The notes beneath the pieces were generated by a model. It saw nothing but the letters and a program-made list of their open reading frames with translations. It did no database searches and was not told the DNA's origin. DNA of 64,000 nucleotides, from positions 124,001 through 188,000 of the forward strand of contig CANMLG010000016.1 in assembly GCA_947498765.1 (NCBI GenBank). The letters are read 5' to 3'. Both the position numbers and the translations under genes were made by a program. Below, piece after piece: positions 9,379-21,702 of this stretch (position 1 is its first letter; each line of letters opens with the position of its first letter). The DNA is from an uncultured Aquimarina sp. (GTDB taxonomy: Bacteria; Bacteroidota; Bacteroidia; Flavobacteriales; Flavobacteriaceae).

Positions 9379-10707
9379 ATGTTTGATAATTTAAGTGATA
9401 AGCTAGATAAAGCGCTTCATATACTAAAAGGGCATGGGCAAATAACAGAGGTTAATGTTGCCGAAACTTTAAAAGAAGTTCGAAGGGCTTTAGTTGATGC
9501 CGATGTAAATTATAAAATAGCAAAAGATTTTACCAAGCGAGTAAAAGAAAAAGCTATTGGTCAGGATGTATTGAAAAGTTTAAAGCCTGGTCAATTAATG
9601 GTTAAATTGGTTAAGGATGAATTAACTGATTTAATGGGAGGTGATGCCGAAGGAATTAACCTTTCTGGAACACCAGCGGTAATTTTAATGTCAGGTTTAC
9701 AGGGGTCGGGTAAAACTACCTTTTCAGGGAAGTTAGCTCAATTTCTTAAAAATAAAAAAACAAAAAAACCTTTATTGGTAGCCTGTGATGTATATCGTCC
9801 GGCTGCGATTGATCAATTACATGTGGTAGGAGATCAAATAGGAGTAGAGGTATATAGTGATAAAGAAAATAATGATCCAGTGTCATTAGCTAAGGCAGGT
9901 GTGGCACATGCAAAAGCAAATGGTTGTAATGTGGTTATTGTGGATACCGCAGGTCGTTTGGCTGTTGATGAGCAAATGATGAATGAAATATCAAACATTC
10001 ATAAGGCTATAAATCCATCTGAGACATTATTTGTTGTAGATTCTATGACAGGGCAAGATGCTGTAAATACAGCTAAAGCCTTTAATGATGTGCTTAATTT
10101 TGATGGGGTTATTTTAACAAAATTAGATGGTGATACTCGAGGTGGTGCTGCGCTTTCTATTAAATCGGTAGTCGATAAGCCAATTAAGTTTATTGGAACT
10201 GGTGAAAAAATGGAAGCGATAGATGTGTTTTACCCATCACGTATGGCAGATCGTATCCTAGGAATGGGAGATGTGGTTTCTCTTGTTGAAAAAGCTCAAG
10301 AACAGTTTGACGAAGAAGAGGCTAGAAAACTTCAGAAAAAAATAGCTAAGAATCAGTTTGGATTTGATGATTTTTTAAGTCAAATACAGCAGATTAAAAA
10401 AATGGGTAACATCAAGGATTTGATGGGAATGATTCCTGGTATGGGAAAAATGGTAAAGGATGTTGACGTTGATGATGATGCTTTTAAGCATATCGAAGCG
10501 ATTATACATTCTATGACTCCAGCAGAACGAGCTAATCCGCAAATAATAAATGCCAGTAGAAAAAAACGTATCGGTAAAGGTTCAGGAACTTCAATTCAGC
10601 AAGTAAATCAGTTGTTGAAACAATTTAACCAAATGGGTAAAATGATGAAGATGATGCAAGGTGGAGGCGGAAAACGTATGATGCAGATGATGCAAGGAAT
10701 GAAGTAA
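9379..10707 (+). CDS. ffh: Signal recognition particle protein Ffh
   Basis: GLQGSGKTTFSGKLA, DTAGRL, methionine-rich C-terminus. Confidence 0.98.
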   Translation: MFDNLSDKLDKALHILKGHGQITEVNVAETLKEVRRALVDADVNYKIAKDFTKRVKEKAIGQDVLKSLKPGQLMVKLVKDELTDLMGGDAEGINLSGTPAVILMSGLQGSGKTTFSGKLAQFLKNKKTKKPLLVACDVYRPAAIDQLHVVGDQIGVEVYSDKENNDPVSLAKAGVAHAKANGCNVVIVDTAGRLAVDEQMMNEISNIHKAINPSETLFVVDSMTGQDAVNTAKAFNDVLNFDGVILTKLDGDTRGGAALSIKSVVDKPIKFIGTGEKMEAIDVFYPSRMADRILGMGDVVSLVEKAQEQFDEEEARKLQKKIAKNQFGFDDFLSQIQQIKKMGNIKDLMGMIPGMGKMVKDVDVDDDAFKHIEAIIHSMTPAERANPQIINASRKKRIGKGSGTSIQQVNQLLKQFNQMGKMMKMMQGGGGKRMMQMMQGMK

Positions 10708-10831
10708 TTTTTTTCTAAATAATCTTAGTGGAAAACAATATCAGCCACTAATTAAGAGCAGATTTAATTTCGTGATAAGCCTAATGTGTAATATACATTG
10801 GTCGTGCCAATAAAAATATAAAATTAGATTA

Positions 10832-11719
10832 ATGAAAATACTAGACGGGAAGAAAATAAGTAGTGATATTAAAGATGAAATTGCTGTTGAAGTAACCCAA
10901 CTAAAAGCTAGAGGGGAAAAAGTACCTCATTTAGCTGCTGTAATTGTAGGGAATGATGGTGCTAGTAAAACATATGTTGGCGCTAAAGTTAAGGCTTGTA
11001 ATTTAGTGGGTTTTGATTCTACTTTAATAGAACTTCCTGAAGATACTACTGAAGCTGAATTGTTAGTTAAAATAGAAGAGTTAAATAATAATGATGCCAT
11101 TGATGGTTATATAGTACAATTACCATTGCCTAAGCATATTGATGAGCATAAAGTTTTATTAGCAGTGGATGCCACTAAGGATGTGGATGGTTTTCATCCT
11201 GTAAATGTAGGTAGAATGGCTTTGGAGTTGCCAACTTTTTTGCCAGCTACTCCTTATGGAATAATGGAGTTATTAGAGCGTTATAAAGTGCCTACCATTG
11301 GTAAAAATGTAGTAGTTATAGGAAGGTCTCATATTGTAGGGAGGCCTATGAGTATTTTAATGAGTCAGAGAAGGACTGCTGGAGATGCTACAGTTACTGT
11401 TGCGCATTCTAAGACAGAAAATTTAAAAGAACTTACTCTAAATGCTGATATTATTGTAGTTGCTTTGGGGGTTGCAGAATTTTTAAAAGGAGATATGGTA
11501 AAGGAAGGTGTAACCATTATTGATGTTGGAATTACACGTTTAGAAGATGCTTCTAAGAAAAGAGGCTTCCGTTTAGCGGGTGATGTTCATTTTGAATCTG
11601 TATCACCTAAGTCGTCATTTATAACACCTGTTCCGGGAGGGGTAGGGCCAATGACCATTGCCATGTTGTTAAAAAATACCTTGTTGGCAAGATCGCGTCA
11701 TATGGAAAACGAAAAGTAA
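10832..11719 (+). CDS. folD: Bifunctional methylenetetrahydrofolate dehydrogenase/cyclohydrolase FolD
   Basis: [43 protein letters not shown]. Confidence 0.98.
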   Translation: MKILDGKKISSDIKDEIAVEVTQLKARGEKVPHLAAVIVGNDGASKTYVGAKVKACNLVGFDSTLIELPEDTTEAELLVKIEELNNNDAIDGYIVQLPLPKHIDEHKVLLAVDATKDVDGFHPVNVGRMALELPTFLPATPYGIMELLERYKVPTIGKNVVVIGRSHIVGRPMSILMSQRRTAGDATVTVAHSKTENLKELTLNADIIVVALGVAEFLKGDMVKEGVTIIDVGITRLEDASKKRGFRLAGDVHFESVSPKSSFITPVPGGVGPMTIAMLLKNTLLARSRHMENEK

Positions 11720-11743
11720 AGCTTCTGTATAAATATAAAGTAT

Positions 11744-11782
11744 AAAAAATGCGCTCAACTTTTAAAGCTGAGCGCATTTTAT
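11744..11782. terminator. Bidirectional terminator between folD and gyrB
   Basis: AAAATGCGCTCA...TGAGCGCATTTTATTTT. Confidence 0.85.
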
Positions 11783-11799
11783 TTTATAAGAATACGTGA

Positions 11800-13782
<1,983 letters not shown>

Positions 13783-13981
13783 TCATGAGTTTAAAAGGGT
13801 TTTGTTTAAGTTATTAACATAAGTGTATCAATAACTAAAAGTGGCCTAAAAATGTATTTAAAATTGATTTAACAGGATTTTTTGTGATTTTTACAGTGTG
13901 TTTGGGTGTTTAAAAACAAGAAAAGCCCTTAAAAGGGCTTAAAATGATTGAAAGTGTATTTGTTTTTTTGTTTTTGAAATT

Positions 13982-14299
13982 TTAATCTTCCACAATATCA
14001 CCTGTCCAGTTCATAAAACCACCTTCTAAGTTATAAGTGGTGTCAAAACCAAGTTGTTCCATAATGTCACAAGCTTGACCACTTCTGTTGCCTGAACGAC
14101 AATAGATATAATAATTTTTAGATTTATCTAGTTTAGCTACTTCTTCTAAAAAAATCTGACCTTCTAAAAAATCAATTTGTTTCATATTGGCAATATAGCC
14201 TTCTTCAATTTCGCCATCCGTACGTACATCTAAAATGACAGCATTTTCATCATTTTCTAAAAGTTCAATCCATTCGTCTTGATCTATATCTTGTCTCAT
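13982..14299 (-). CDS. Rhodanese-like domain protein
   Basis: AVILDVRTDGEIEEGYI..., YCRSGNRSGQACDIMEQLGF. Confidence 0.9.
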   Translation of the reverse strand: MRQDIDQDEWIELLENDENAVILDVRTDGEIEEGYIANMKQIDFLEGQIFLEEVAKLDKSKNYYIYCRSGNRSGQACDIMEQLGFDTTYNLEGGFMNWTGDIVED

Positions 14300-14349
14300 A
14301 ATTTTTAAAATTTTATTTTACAATGTTATTGAAAAAAATAAAAAATAAT

Positions 14350-14357
14350 TACATTTG
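14350..14357 (+). promoter_or_regulatory. Putative Bacteroidota -7 box (TACATTTG = TAnnTTTG) for the trp leader
   Basis: TAnnTTTG match immediately before the leader peptide ATG. Confidence 0.5.
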
Positions 14358-14361
14358 TCAT

Positions 14362-14412
14362 ATGAAAAATTTAAATTTTAATATTTGGTGGTGGATATCT
14401 CTAGTTAACTAG
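14362..14412 (+). CDS. trpL: trp operon leader peptide MKNLNFNIWWWISLVN
   Basis: 16-codon ORF with three consecutive TGG codons, followed by mutually exclusive hairpins and a terminator before trpE. Confidence 0.85.
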   Translation: MKNLNFNIWWWISLVN

Positions 14413-14498
14413 TCGTGATATCTTGCATTTTTTATTTAAAATTTATAACGAAATTTCATTCAAAAAAAGGCTTGTCAATCACGACAAGCCTTTTTTTA
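14412..14498 (+). promoter_or_regulatory. trp attenuator: antiterminator GTCGTGAT(14412-14419):ATCACGAC(14478-14485) vs terminator GGCTTGTC/GACAAGCC + T7
   Basis: Perfect 8 bp antiterminator pairing that overlaps the terminator stem; GATATC/GATATC (14394-14399/14417-14422) for the 1:2 pairing. Confidence 0.85.
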
Positions 14499-14551
14499 TT
14501 TTATATTTTTACCAAGTCCTTGTAATAAAGATTTGAAAACACTGAACTAAT

Positions 14552-15949
14552 ATGAGTTACCAACTTAAAACGAGTTACAAAAAGATAATTGCTGATACCA
14601 TTACACCAGTAAGTGTGTATTTAAAAATTAGAGATCGTTTTCCGAATAGTTTATTGCTGGAAAGTAGTGATTACCATGGGTCAGATAATAGTTTTTCATA
14701 CATATGCTGTAATCCGATAGCTAGTATTACAGTTAAAGACGAAAAAATTACTCAAATGTGCCCCGAGGGCAATGAGAAAGTAACAGAAATTACTTCGGAA
14801 TCAGATATTCCAGAAGCAATTGAAGCTTTTGGGGGGATATTTAAAACGGAGGAGAGTGATTTTAAATTTATTAATAATGGATTATTTGGCTATATATCCT
14901 ATGATGCGGTGCGTTATTTTGAGGATGTTGATATTAGTCAAAAACCAAACAAATTAGATATTCCAGATGTATACTATGCTGTATATCAAAATATAATTGC
15001 GATTAATCATTTTAATAATGAAGCTTATATTTTTGCGCATACTTATAACAAGGAAAGTAATATTGATGAAATTGAATCTTTAATAAAGGTTAAAAATTTT
15101 GCATCATATTCATTTGAATCAGTAGGGGAAACGACAAGTAATATCGACGATGAAACCTTTAAACAAAATGTAGCTATAGCCAAAAAACATTGTCAACGAG
15201 GTGATGTATTCCAATTGGTGTTATCTAAACGATTTTCACAACAATTTAAAGGCGATGAGTTTAATGTGTATCGCGCATTACGCAGTGTAAATCCATCACC
15301 ATATTTATTCTATTTTGATTATGGAGATTTTAAAATTTTCGGAAGTTCGCCAGAAGCACAATTAGTAGTGGATGAGGGTATAGCCGAAATACATCCAATT
15401 GCAGGAACATTTAAGCGTACAGGTGATGATGAAAAAGATGCGGTATTGGCTAAAAAATTAGCCTTAGATCCTAAAGAAAATAGTGAGCATGTAATGCTGG
15501 TTGATTTAGCCCGTAATGACTTAAGTCGTAATGGGAGCCATGTAAATGTGGAACGTTACCGTGAAGTACAATTTTATAGTCATGTCATACATTTGGTGAG
15601 TAAAGTAACAGGGAAAAAACATGAGAGTAGCTCAACAATGCAAGTGGTAGCTGATACATTTCCGGCGGGTACTTTAAGTGGTGCGCCAAAACATATGGCT
15701 ATGCAGCTTATTGAAAAATATGAAACAATTAACAGAGAGTTTTATGGTGGCGCTATAGGCTTTATGGATTTTAAAGGAAACTTTAATCATGCTATAATGA
15801 TTCGTACTTTTTTAAGTAAAAACCATAGTTTACATTGGCAGGCAGGGGCTGGTTTAGTTACTGCAAGTAATGAAGAAAGTGAATTGCAAGAAGTATACAA
15901 TAAACTAGGTGCACTAACTAAGGCCTTAAAATTAGCCGAAGAAATATAA
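14552..15949 (+). CDS. trpE: Anthranilate synthase component I
   Basis: FQLVLSKRF, GSSPE, HPIAGTFKR, DLARNDLSR, GTLSGAPK; operon context. Confidence 0.96.
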   Translation: MSYQLKTSYKKIIADTITPVSVYLKIRDRFPNSLLLESSDYHGSDNSFSYICCNPIASITVKDEKITQMCPEGNEKVTEITSESDIPEAIEAFGGIFKTEESDFKFINNGLFGYISYDAVRYFEDVDISQKPNKLDIPDVYYAVYQNIIAINHFNNEAYIFAHTYNKESNIDEIESLIKVKNFASYSFESVGETTSNIDDETFKQNVAIAKKHCQRGDVFQLVLSKRFSQQFKGDEFNVYRALRSVNPSPYLFYFDYGDFKIFGSSPEAQLVVDEGIAEIHPIAGTFKRTGDDEKDAVLAKKLALDPKENSEHVMLVDLARNDLSRNGSHVNVERYREVQFYSHVIHLVSKVTGKKHESSSTMQVVADTFPAGTLSGAPKHMAMQLIEKYETINREFYGGAIGFMDFKGNFNHAIMIRTFLSKNHSLHWQAGAGLVTASNEESELQEVYNKLGALTKALKLAEEI

Positions 15950-16033
15950 GCTAGTTTGTATTTGCTTTATCTTATAGAAGGAAACTTCCAAAAAAATCAG
16001 AGTTAAATTAATGAGATTCTCTTTTACAGGGGA

Positions 16034-16612
16034 ATGATGATTATGAAAAAAATATTAGTTATAGATAATTACGATTCGTTTGTTTACAATTTAGTTCACT
16101 ATTTAGAGGATTTAGGTTGTGAAGTTATTGTAAAACGTAATGACCAACTAGCGTTGGAAGATGTAGATGCTTTTGATAAAATTTTACTTTCTCCAGGGCC
16201 TGGAATACCAGATGAGGCTGGTTTGTTAAAGCCTATTATTAAGAAATACGCTGCTACAAAAAGTATTTTTGGAGTGTGTTTAGGGCAGCAAGCTATTGGT
16301 GAAGTTTTTGGAGGAACACTCCGAAATTTAGACCAAGTATACCATGGAGTGGCCACAAAAATTGATACTGTAGTTGCGGATGCGTTAGTGTTTGAAGGAC
16401 TAGAAAAATCATTCGAAGTAGGTCGCTACCATTCATGGGTGGTGGCTAAAGATGGTTTTCCAGATAGTTTAGAAATTACTTCGCTAGATGAAAATGGACA
16501 GGTAATGTCATTAAGGCACCGAGAATTTGATGTCCGCGGAGTACAATTCCATCCGGAATCAGTATTAACACCCGATGGCATGAAAATGTTAGAGAATTGG
16601 GTAAATAATTAA
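16034..16612 (+). CDS. trpG: Anthranilate synthase component II (glutamine amidotransferase)
   Basis: DNYDSFVYNLVHYLEDLG, LSPGPGIPDEAG, GVCLGQQAIGE, HPESVLTPDG. Confidence 0.96.
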   Translation: MMIMKKILVIDNYDSFVYNLVHYLEDLGCEVIVKRNDQLALEDVDAFDKILLSPGPGIPDEAGLLKPIIKKYAATKSIFGVCLGQQAIGEVFGGTLRNLDQVYHGVATKIDTVVADALVFEGLEKSFEVGRYHSWVVAKDGFPDSLEITSLDENGQVMSLRHREFDVRGVQFHPESVLTPDGMKMLENWVNN

Positions 16613-16690
16613 AATAGATATTAGTTTATGGTTTTCCGTTATCGGTAATACTACTGAAAACAGAGAACCGATAACCATAAACAGTTTAGT

Positions 16691-17680
16691 ATGAAAAATA
16701 TATTAAATAGATTAATTAATCACGAAGTACTTAGTAAGCAGGAAGCTAAAGATATTTTGGTCAATATTTCTAACGGAAGTTATAATCCAAGCCAAATAGC
16801 CTCATTTCTTACGGTGTATATGATGCGAAGTATTACTGTAGAAGAATTAGAGGGATTTCGAGATGCATTATTGGAACTTTGTGTAGCCGTTGATTTAAGT
16901 GAATATAATCCTATTGATTTATGTGGTACAGGAGGTGATGGAAAAGATACGTTTAATATTTCAACCTTGTCATCATTTGTTGCTGCTGGAGCAGGAATTA
17001 AAGTGACTAAGCATGGAAATTATGGAGTGTCTTCAACCTGTGGGAGTTCTAATGTAATGGAGCATTTGGGAATCAAGTTTAGTAATAATAAAGATTTTTT
17101 AACCAAAAGTATTGATGAAACCGGTATTTGTGTGTTACACGCTCCTTTGTTTCATCCAGCAATGAAAAATGTAGCGCCTATTCGAAGAGAATTAGCTGTA
17201 AAAACATTTTTTAATATGTTGGGACCAATGGTTAATCCAGCATTTCCAACCAACCAAATGGTAGGGGTTTTTAACTTGGAATTAGCACGTATGTATGGGT
17301 ATTTATACCAAAATGGAACTAAAAATTTTACCATTTTACATGCTTTGGATGGGTATGATGAAATATCTTTAACAGGAAAAACTAAAACAATTACAAGGCA
17401 AACGGAAGCCATGCTAACACCAGATGATTTTGGAGTGACTCAGTTAAAACAATCGGACATTTATGGAGGAGATTCTATTGAATCATCTGCTAAAATATTT
17501 GTCGATGTATTGAGCGGAAAAGGTACTGAAGCGCAGAATAATGTGGTATGTGCTAATTCTGGAATGGCCATTGCAACCGTATTGAACTTAACACCAAAAG
17601 AAGGTTTTGAAAAAGCCAAAGAAAGTTTACTAAGCGGAAAAGGCTTGGAAGTTTTAAAGAAAGTACAAGCACTTAATTAG
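16691..17680 (+). CDS. trpD: Anthranilate phosphoribosyltransferase
   Basis: DLCGTGGDGKDTFNIST, KHGNYGVSSTCGSSNVMEHLG. Confidence 0.96.
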   Translation: MKNILNRLINHEVLSKQEAKDILVNISNGSYNPSQIASFLTVYMMRSITVEELEGFRDALLELCVAVDLSEYNPIDLCGTGGDGKDTFNISTLSSFVAAGAGIKVTKHGNYGVSSTCGSSNVMEHLGIKFSNNKDFLTKSIDETGICVLHAPLFHPAMKNVAPIRRELAVKTFFNMLGPMVNPAFPTNQMVGVFNLELARMYGYLYQNGTKNFTILHALDGYDEISLTGKTKTITRQTEAMLTPDDFGVTQLKQSDIYGGDSIESSAKIFVDVLSGKGTEAQNNVVCANSGMAIATVLNLTPKEGFEKAKESLLSGKGLEVLKKVQALN

Positions 17681-17746
17681 TATTAAGTAGATAGTACAAA
17701 GTAGTAAGTTTTAAATGTAGGTATAGTATGAGTTTTTAGTTAGCCA

Positions 17747-17773
17747 ACAACTGACAACTGACAACTGACAACT
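17747..17773 (+). repeat. Heptamer tandem repeat (ACAACTG) ~3.9x in trpD-trpC spacer
   Basis: acaactg acaactg acaactg acaact. Confidence 0.95.
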
Positions 17774-17777
17774 AAAT

Positions 17778-18557
17778 ATGAATATATTAGATAAAATAGT
17801 AGCAGATAAGCGTATTGAAGTCGATTTTAGAAAAGCTTTGGTTCCAGTATCACAATTGGAACAATCAGTGCTTTTTGATCGCACTACAGTGTCATTAGCA
17901 AAGGCGCTTCGCGAAAGCGAAACAGGAATTATAGCCGAACACAAACGTAGATCACCTTCAAAATCGGTGATTAACCAAAAAAGTAGTGTTTGGGATGTGG
18001 CTAAAGGATATGAAAAGGCAGGAGCTTGTGGAATGTCTGTATTAACCGACGGAAAATATTTTGGAGGTTCATTAGATGATTTATTAACAGCTCGTGCTAG
18101 TGTTGATATGCCTTTGTTGCGTAAAGAATTTATTATTGATGAATACCAATTGCTCGAAGCAAAAGCTTATGGAGCTGATGTATGTTTGTTAATAGCAGCT
18201 TGTTTAACAAGAAATGAAATTAAACATTTATCAGAATTTGCTAAAAATTTAGGTTTAGATGTATTGTTAGAAGTACATAATCAAGAAGAATTAGAAAAAT
18301 CCTTGATGCCTTCATTGGATATGTTAGGAGTGAATAATAGAAATTTAAAAACTTTTGAAGTGAGTTTAGAAACAAGCAAAAGTTTAAGTACTCAAATTCC
18401 TGATGATTTTGTTAAGGTTTCAGAAAGTGGTATTAGTTCAGTTGAAGCCATTAAAGAATTAAAACCATACGGATATCAAGGTTTTTTAATTGGTGAAAAC
18501 TTTATGAAAACGGATGATCCAGCGCAGAGTGCTATTGAGTTTATAGAGCAATTGTAA
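17778..18557 (+). CDS. trpC: Indole-3-glycerol phosphate synthase
   Basis: AEHKRRSPSK, GMSVLTDGKYFGGS, LLRKEFIIDEYQ, ESGIS. Confidence 0.96.
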   Translation: MNILDKIVADKRIEVDFRKALVPVSQLEQSVLFDRTTVSLAKALRESETGIIAEHKRRSPSKSVINQKSSVWDVAKGYEKAGACGMSVLTDGKYFGGSLDDLLTARASVDMPLLRKEFIIDEYQLLEAKAYGADVCLLIAACLTRNEIKHLSEFAKNLGLDVLLEVHNQEELEKSLMPSLDMLGVNNRNLKTFEVSLETSKSLSTQIPDDFVKVSESGISSVEAIKELKPYGYQGFLIGENFMKTDDPAQSAIEFIEQL

Positions 18558-18574
18558 TTTTCTAAAAAGAAAAA

Positions 18575-19708
18575 ATGGAAGCAATTTTGATTACAGGGGT
18601 TACGGGTAATGTGGGGTCTCATGTATTATTTGAGTTGCTTTTTGAGCTGTATACTCAAAAAAAGAAGCCCTCCATTTATGTGGTAATCAGAACAGGAAAT
18701 GGAAAGAATGGACAGGAACGTTTACATAATGAAGTGTTTGCTCCGGCATTGATTCCAACAAAAATTAAATCTTTTTATAAAGAGTACTTAGTAGATTGTA
18801 TTCATGTATTGGAAGGAGATATTAGTGATTTTGTAATTCCTAAAAAAGCAGGAAATCAATTTACGGTGTATCATTTAGCGGCTTCGGTAAATTTAGGTAG
18901 GGGAGCTAAAGCTAAGCATGAAATCGCCCAAACTAACTATAAAAACACGAAGGCTTTTTTTGAAATTATTAAAAAACGCACAAAAAAATTAGTTTTTGTG
19001 AGTACTGCTTTTTCTAGAGGTGATATTGAAGGAGTGATTACGGATGATTATCATGGAGAAACAGATTTTAAATTCAGAAATTTTTATGAAGAATTTAAAA
19101 TGAAAATAGAAAAGGAAGTCCTGCAATTTGCTGCGGATAATAATTTTGAGTGTATCATAGCAAGGCCTAGTGTAGTTTCGGGAAGGTTATTGGATGCTCC
19201 AAAATATGTGACTAATAGTTATATTGTGTTTTACGCAATTGGTGCTTTTTTTAGTAAAATGAAAGCACTGTATAAGGATATTGGTAGAGTGCGTATTGTT
19301 TTAAATCCCGAAGGTGGTTTAAATATTGTACCCGTAGATTATGTAGCAAAAGCGATTGTTAGATCGGCAGCTTTAAAAGAACAACAAATTAATATTACGC
19401 TTACAAAAAATGTTGCCATTCAATACTTATTAACCATGATGTTTAATAAATGTGGGATCGATGGGTTGGAATTTGTAACCGAGGAGCCTAAGGACAAAAG
19501 CGTTATTGAAGCCTTGTTTTACAAAACGGTAGGCGGACAATTGGCAAGTTATGCCGTTTCAAAAAAACATCAGTTCGAATCTAAATTAGTACGTAAGCTA
19601 TTAAAAGATATTGAGGAACCCGATATGACTTCGGTGTTTAAGGAAATGTATGATTTTGCACACAATATCAATTTTGACAATACGAATATAAATCCAGTGA
19701 TTGGGTAA
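18575..19708 (+). CDS. NAD(P)-dependent SDR-family protein (thioester-reductase/NAD_binding_4-like) within the trp operon
   Basis: ILITGVTGNVGSHVLFELL, YHLAASVNLG, ARPSVVSGR; 17 bp after trpC, overlaps trpF start. Confidence 0.85.
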   Translation: MEAILITGVTGNVGSHVLFELLFELYTQKKKPSIYVVIRTGNGKNGQERLHNEVFAPALIPTKIKSFYKEYLVDCIHVLEGDISDFVIPKKAGNQFTVYHLAASVNLGRGAKAKHEIAQTNYKNTKAFFEIIKKRTKKLVFVSTAFSRGDIEGVITDDYHGETDFKFRNFYEEFKMKIEKEVLQFAADNNFECIIARPSVVSGRLLDAPKYVTNSYIVFYAIGAFFSKMKALYKDIGRVRIVLNPEGGLNIVPVDYVAKAIVRSAALKEQQINITLTKNVAIQYLLTMMFNKCGIDGLEFVTEEPKDKSVIEALFYKTVGGQLASYAVSKKHQFESKLVRKLLKDIEEPDMTSVFKEMYDFAHNINFDNTNINPVIG

Positions 19709-20388
19709 TGAAGAAGAGAAAGCTAAAAATAAAAGTATGTGGTATGAAACAGCCCGATAATATTCGGGATGTGGCTATAATACAACCTGATTATTTAGGT
19801 TTTATTTTTTATCCAAAATCCCCCAGAAATTTTGATGGAGCGATTCCCACAATTGCAGAAGGTATAAAAAAAACAGGAGTTTTTGTTGATGCAGAAATTG
19901 ATTTTATTATTGAAAAAGTTGAAAAGTATGATTTTAAAGCGGTTCAATTGCACGGTAGTGAAACAGCAAATTATTGTAAGGAGTTAAAAGTCAGATTGAG
20001 TTTACTTTCTGCGAAAGCAATTAAGACCACTGATTTTATTGAGGTATTTAAAGTTTTTGGAATAAAAGATAGCTTTAATTTTGATGTGCTAAAGAATTAT
20101 GAATCTTATGTGGATTATTTTCTTTTTGACACCAAAGGCAAAGAAAAAGGAGGGAATGGCTATACTTTTGATTGGCAAGTTTTAAAGGCCTATAAAAGTA
20201 ACACACCGATTATTTTAAGTGGAGGTATTGGACCCAATGAATTACAAAAAATTGAACAAATCCTAAAAACGGATTTACCTATTTATGCCTTGGATTTAAA
20301 TAGTAAATTTGAAATAGAACCGGGGTTGAAAGATACCTTATTATTAAAAGAATTTTTAGAAAAGATAAATACAGTACAAAGTAATTAG
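19708..20388 (+). CDS. trpF: Phosphoribosylanthranilate isomerase
   Basis: KVCGMKQPDNIRDV, DYLGFIFYPKSPR, VQLHGSE, LSGGIGP. Confidence 0.95.
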   Translation: MKKRKLKIKVCGMKQPDNIRDVAIIQPDYLGFIFYPKSPRNFDGAIPTIAEGIKKTGVFVDAEIDFIIEKVEKYDFKAVQLHGSETANYCKELKVRLSLLSAKAIKTTDFIEVFKVFGIKDSFNFDVLKNYESYVDYFLFDTKGKEKGGNGYTFDWQVLKAYKSNTPIILSGGIGPNELQKIEQILKTDLPIYALDLNSKFEIEPGLKDTLLLKEFLEKINTVQSN

Positions 20389-20449
20389 TACTGAGTAGTA
20401 AGTAAAAAATAACTTAATACTCGGCACTTTGTACTCAATACTAATAGAT

Positions 20450-21631
20450 ATGAAATATCACGTTAACGAAAAAGGATATTATGGAGATTTTGGAGGAGCC
20501 TATATCCCCGAAATGTTATATCCTAATGTAGAAGAATTACGAACGAAGTATCTAGAAATAATGGATCAACCTGAGTTTAAAGCTGAGTTCGATCAATTGT
20601 TAAAGGATTATGTGGGACGACCAAGCCCGTTATATTATGCAAAACGACTTTCGGAAAAATACCATACAAAAGTGTATTTAAAACGAGAAGACTTGAATCA
20701 TACCGGAGCGCATAAAGTGAATAATACTATAGGTCAAATACTAGTTGCCAAAAAATTAGGTAAACACCGAATTATTGCAGAAACTGGAGCTGGTCAACAT
20801 GGTGTGGCTACAGCTACGGTTTGCGCGCTTATGGGGATTCAGTGTATCGTATACATGGGGGAAATTGATATCAAACGACAAGCACCTAATGTGGCTCGTA
20901 TGAAAATGCTTGGCGCAGAAGTTAGACCTGCAAAATCGGGAAGTAGAACCTTGAAGGATGCCACTAATGAGGCTATTCGCGATTGGATTAATAATCCTGT
21001 AGATACGCACTATATTATTGGATCGGCCATTGGGCCACATCCATATCCTGATATGGTAACCCGTTTTCAGAGCATTATTTCGGAAGAGATTAAGTGGCAG
21101 TTAAAAGAAAAAGAAGGTCGAGAAAATCCTGATTATGTAGTTGCTTGCATTGGTGGAGGAAGTAATGCAGCAGGAACCTATTATCACTTTTTGGACACAC
21201 CAGAAGTAGGAATTATAGCAGTAGAAGCTGCAGGGAAAGGAGTAGATAGCGGCGAAAGTGCGGCGACAAGTAAATTAGGAAAAGAAGGTATTATTCACGG
21301 TTGTAAAACTTTGTTAATGCAATCACCAGATGGGCAGATTACGGAGCCTTATTCGATTTCAGCGGGCTTAGACTACCCGGGTGTTGGACCAATGCATTCA
21401 CATTTATCACGTACGGGAAGAGCCGAATTCTTTTCAGTAACGGATGATGATGCTATGACAGCAGGTTTGGAGCTTTCACAATTAGAAGGCATTATTCCTG
21501 CTATTGAAACTTCACATGCACTAGCTATTTTTAATGAGAAAAAATTTAAACCAGATGATGTGGTAGTGATTAGTCTTTCGGGAAGAGGAGATAAGGATTT
21601 GAATACTTATATCGACTATTTTAAATTATAG
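20450..21631 (+). CDS. trpB: Tryptophan synthase beta chain (ORF start at 20429; MKYHVNEKG start likely)
   Basis: [51 protein letters not shown]. Confidence 0.97.
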   Translation: MKYHVNEKGYYGDFGGAYIPEMLYPNVEELRTKYLEIMDQPEFKAEFDQLLKDYVGRPSPLYYAKRLSEKYHTKVYLKREDLNHTGAHKVNNTIGQILVAKKLGKHRIIAETGAGQHGVATATVCALMGIQCIVYMGEIDIKRQAPNVARMKMLGAEVRPAKSGSRTLKDATNEAIRDWINNPVDTHYIIGSAIGPHPYPDMVTRFQSIISEEIKWQLKEKEGRENPDYVVACIGGGSNAAGTYYHFLDTPEVGIIAVEAAGKGVDSGESAATSKLGKEGIIHGCKTLLMQSPDGQITEPYSISAGLDYPGVGPMHSHLSRTGRAEFFSVTDDDAMTAGLELSQLEGIIPAIETSHALAIFNEKKFKPDDVVVISLSGRGDKDLNTYIDYFKL

Positions 21632-21702
21632 ATTTTAGATATGAGATATGAGTATTGAGATAAGTCTCAATACTGTGTACTCAATACTCAATACTAGTAA
21701 AA

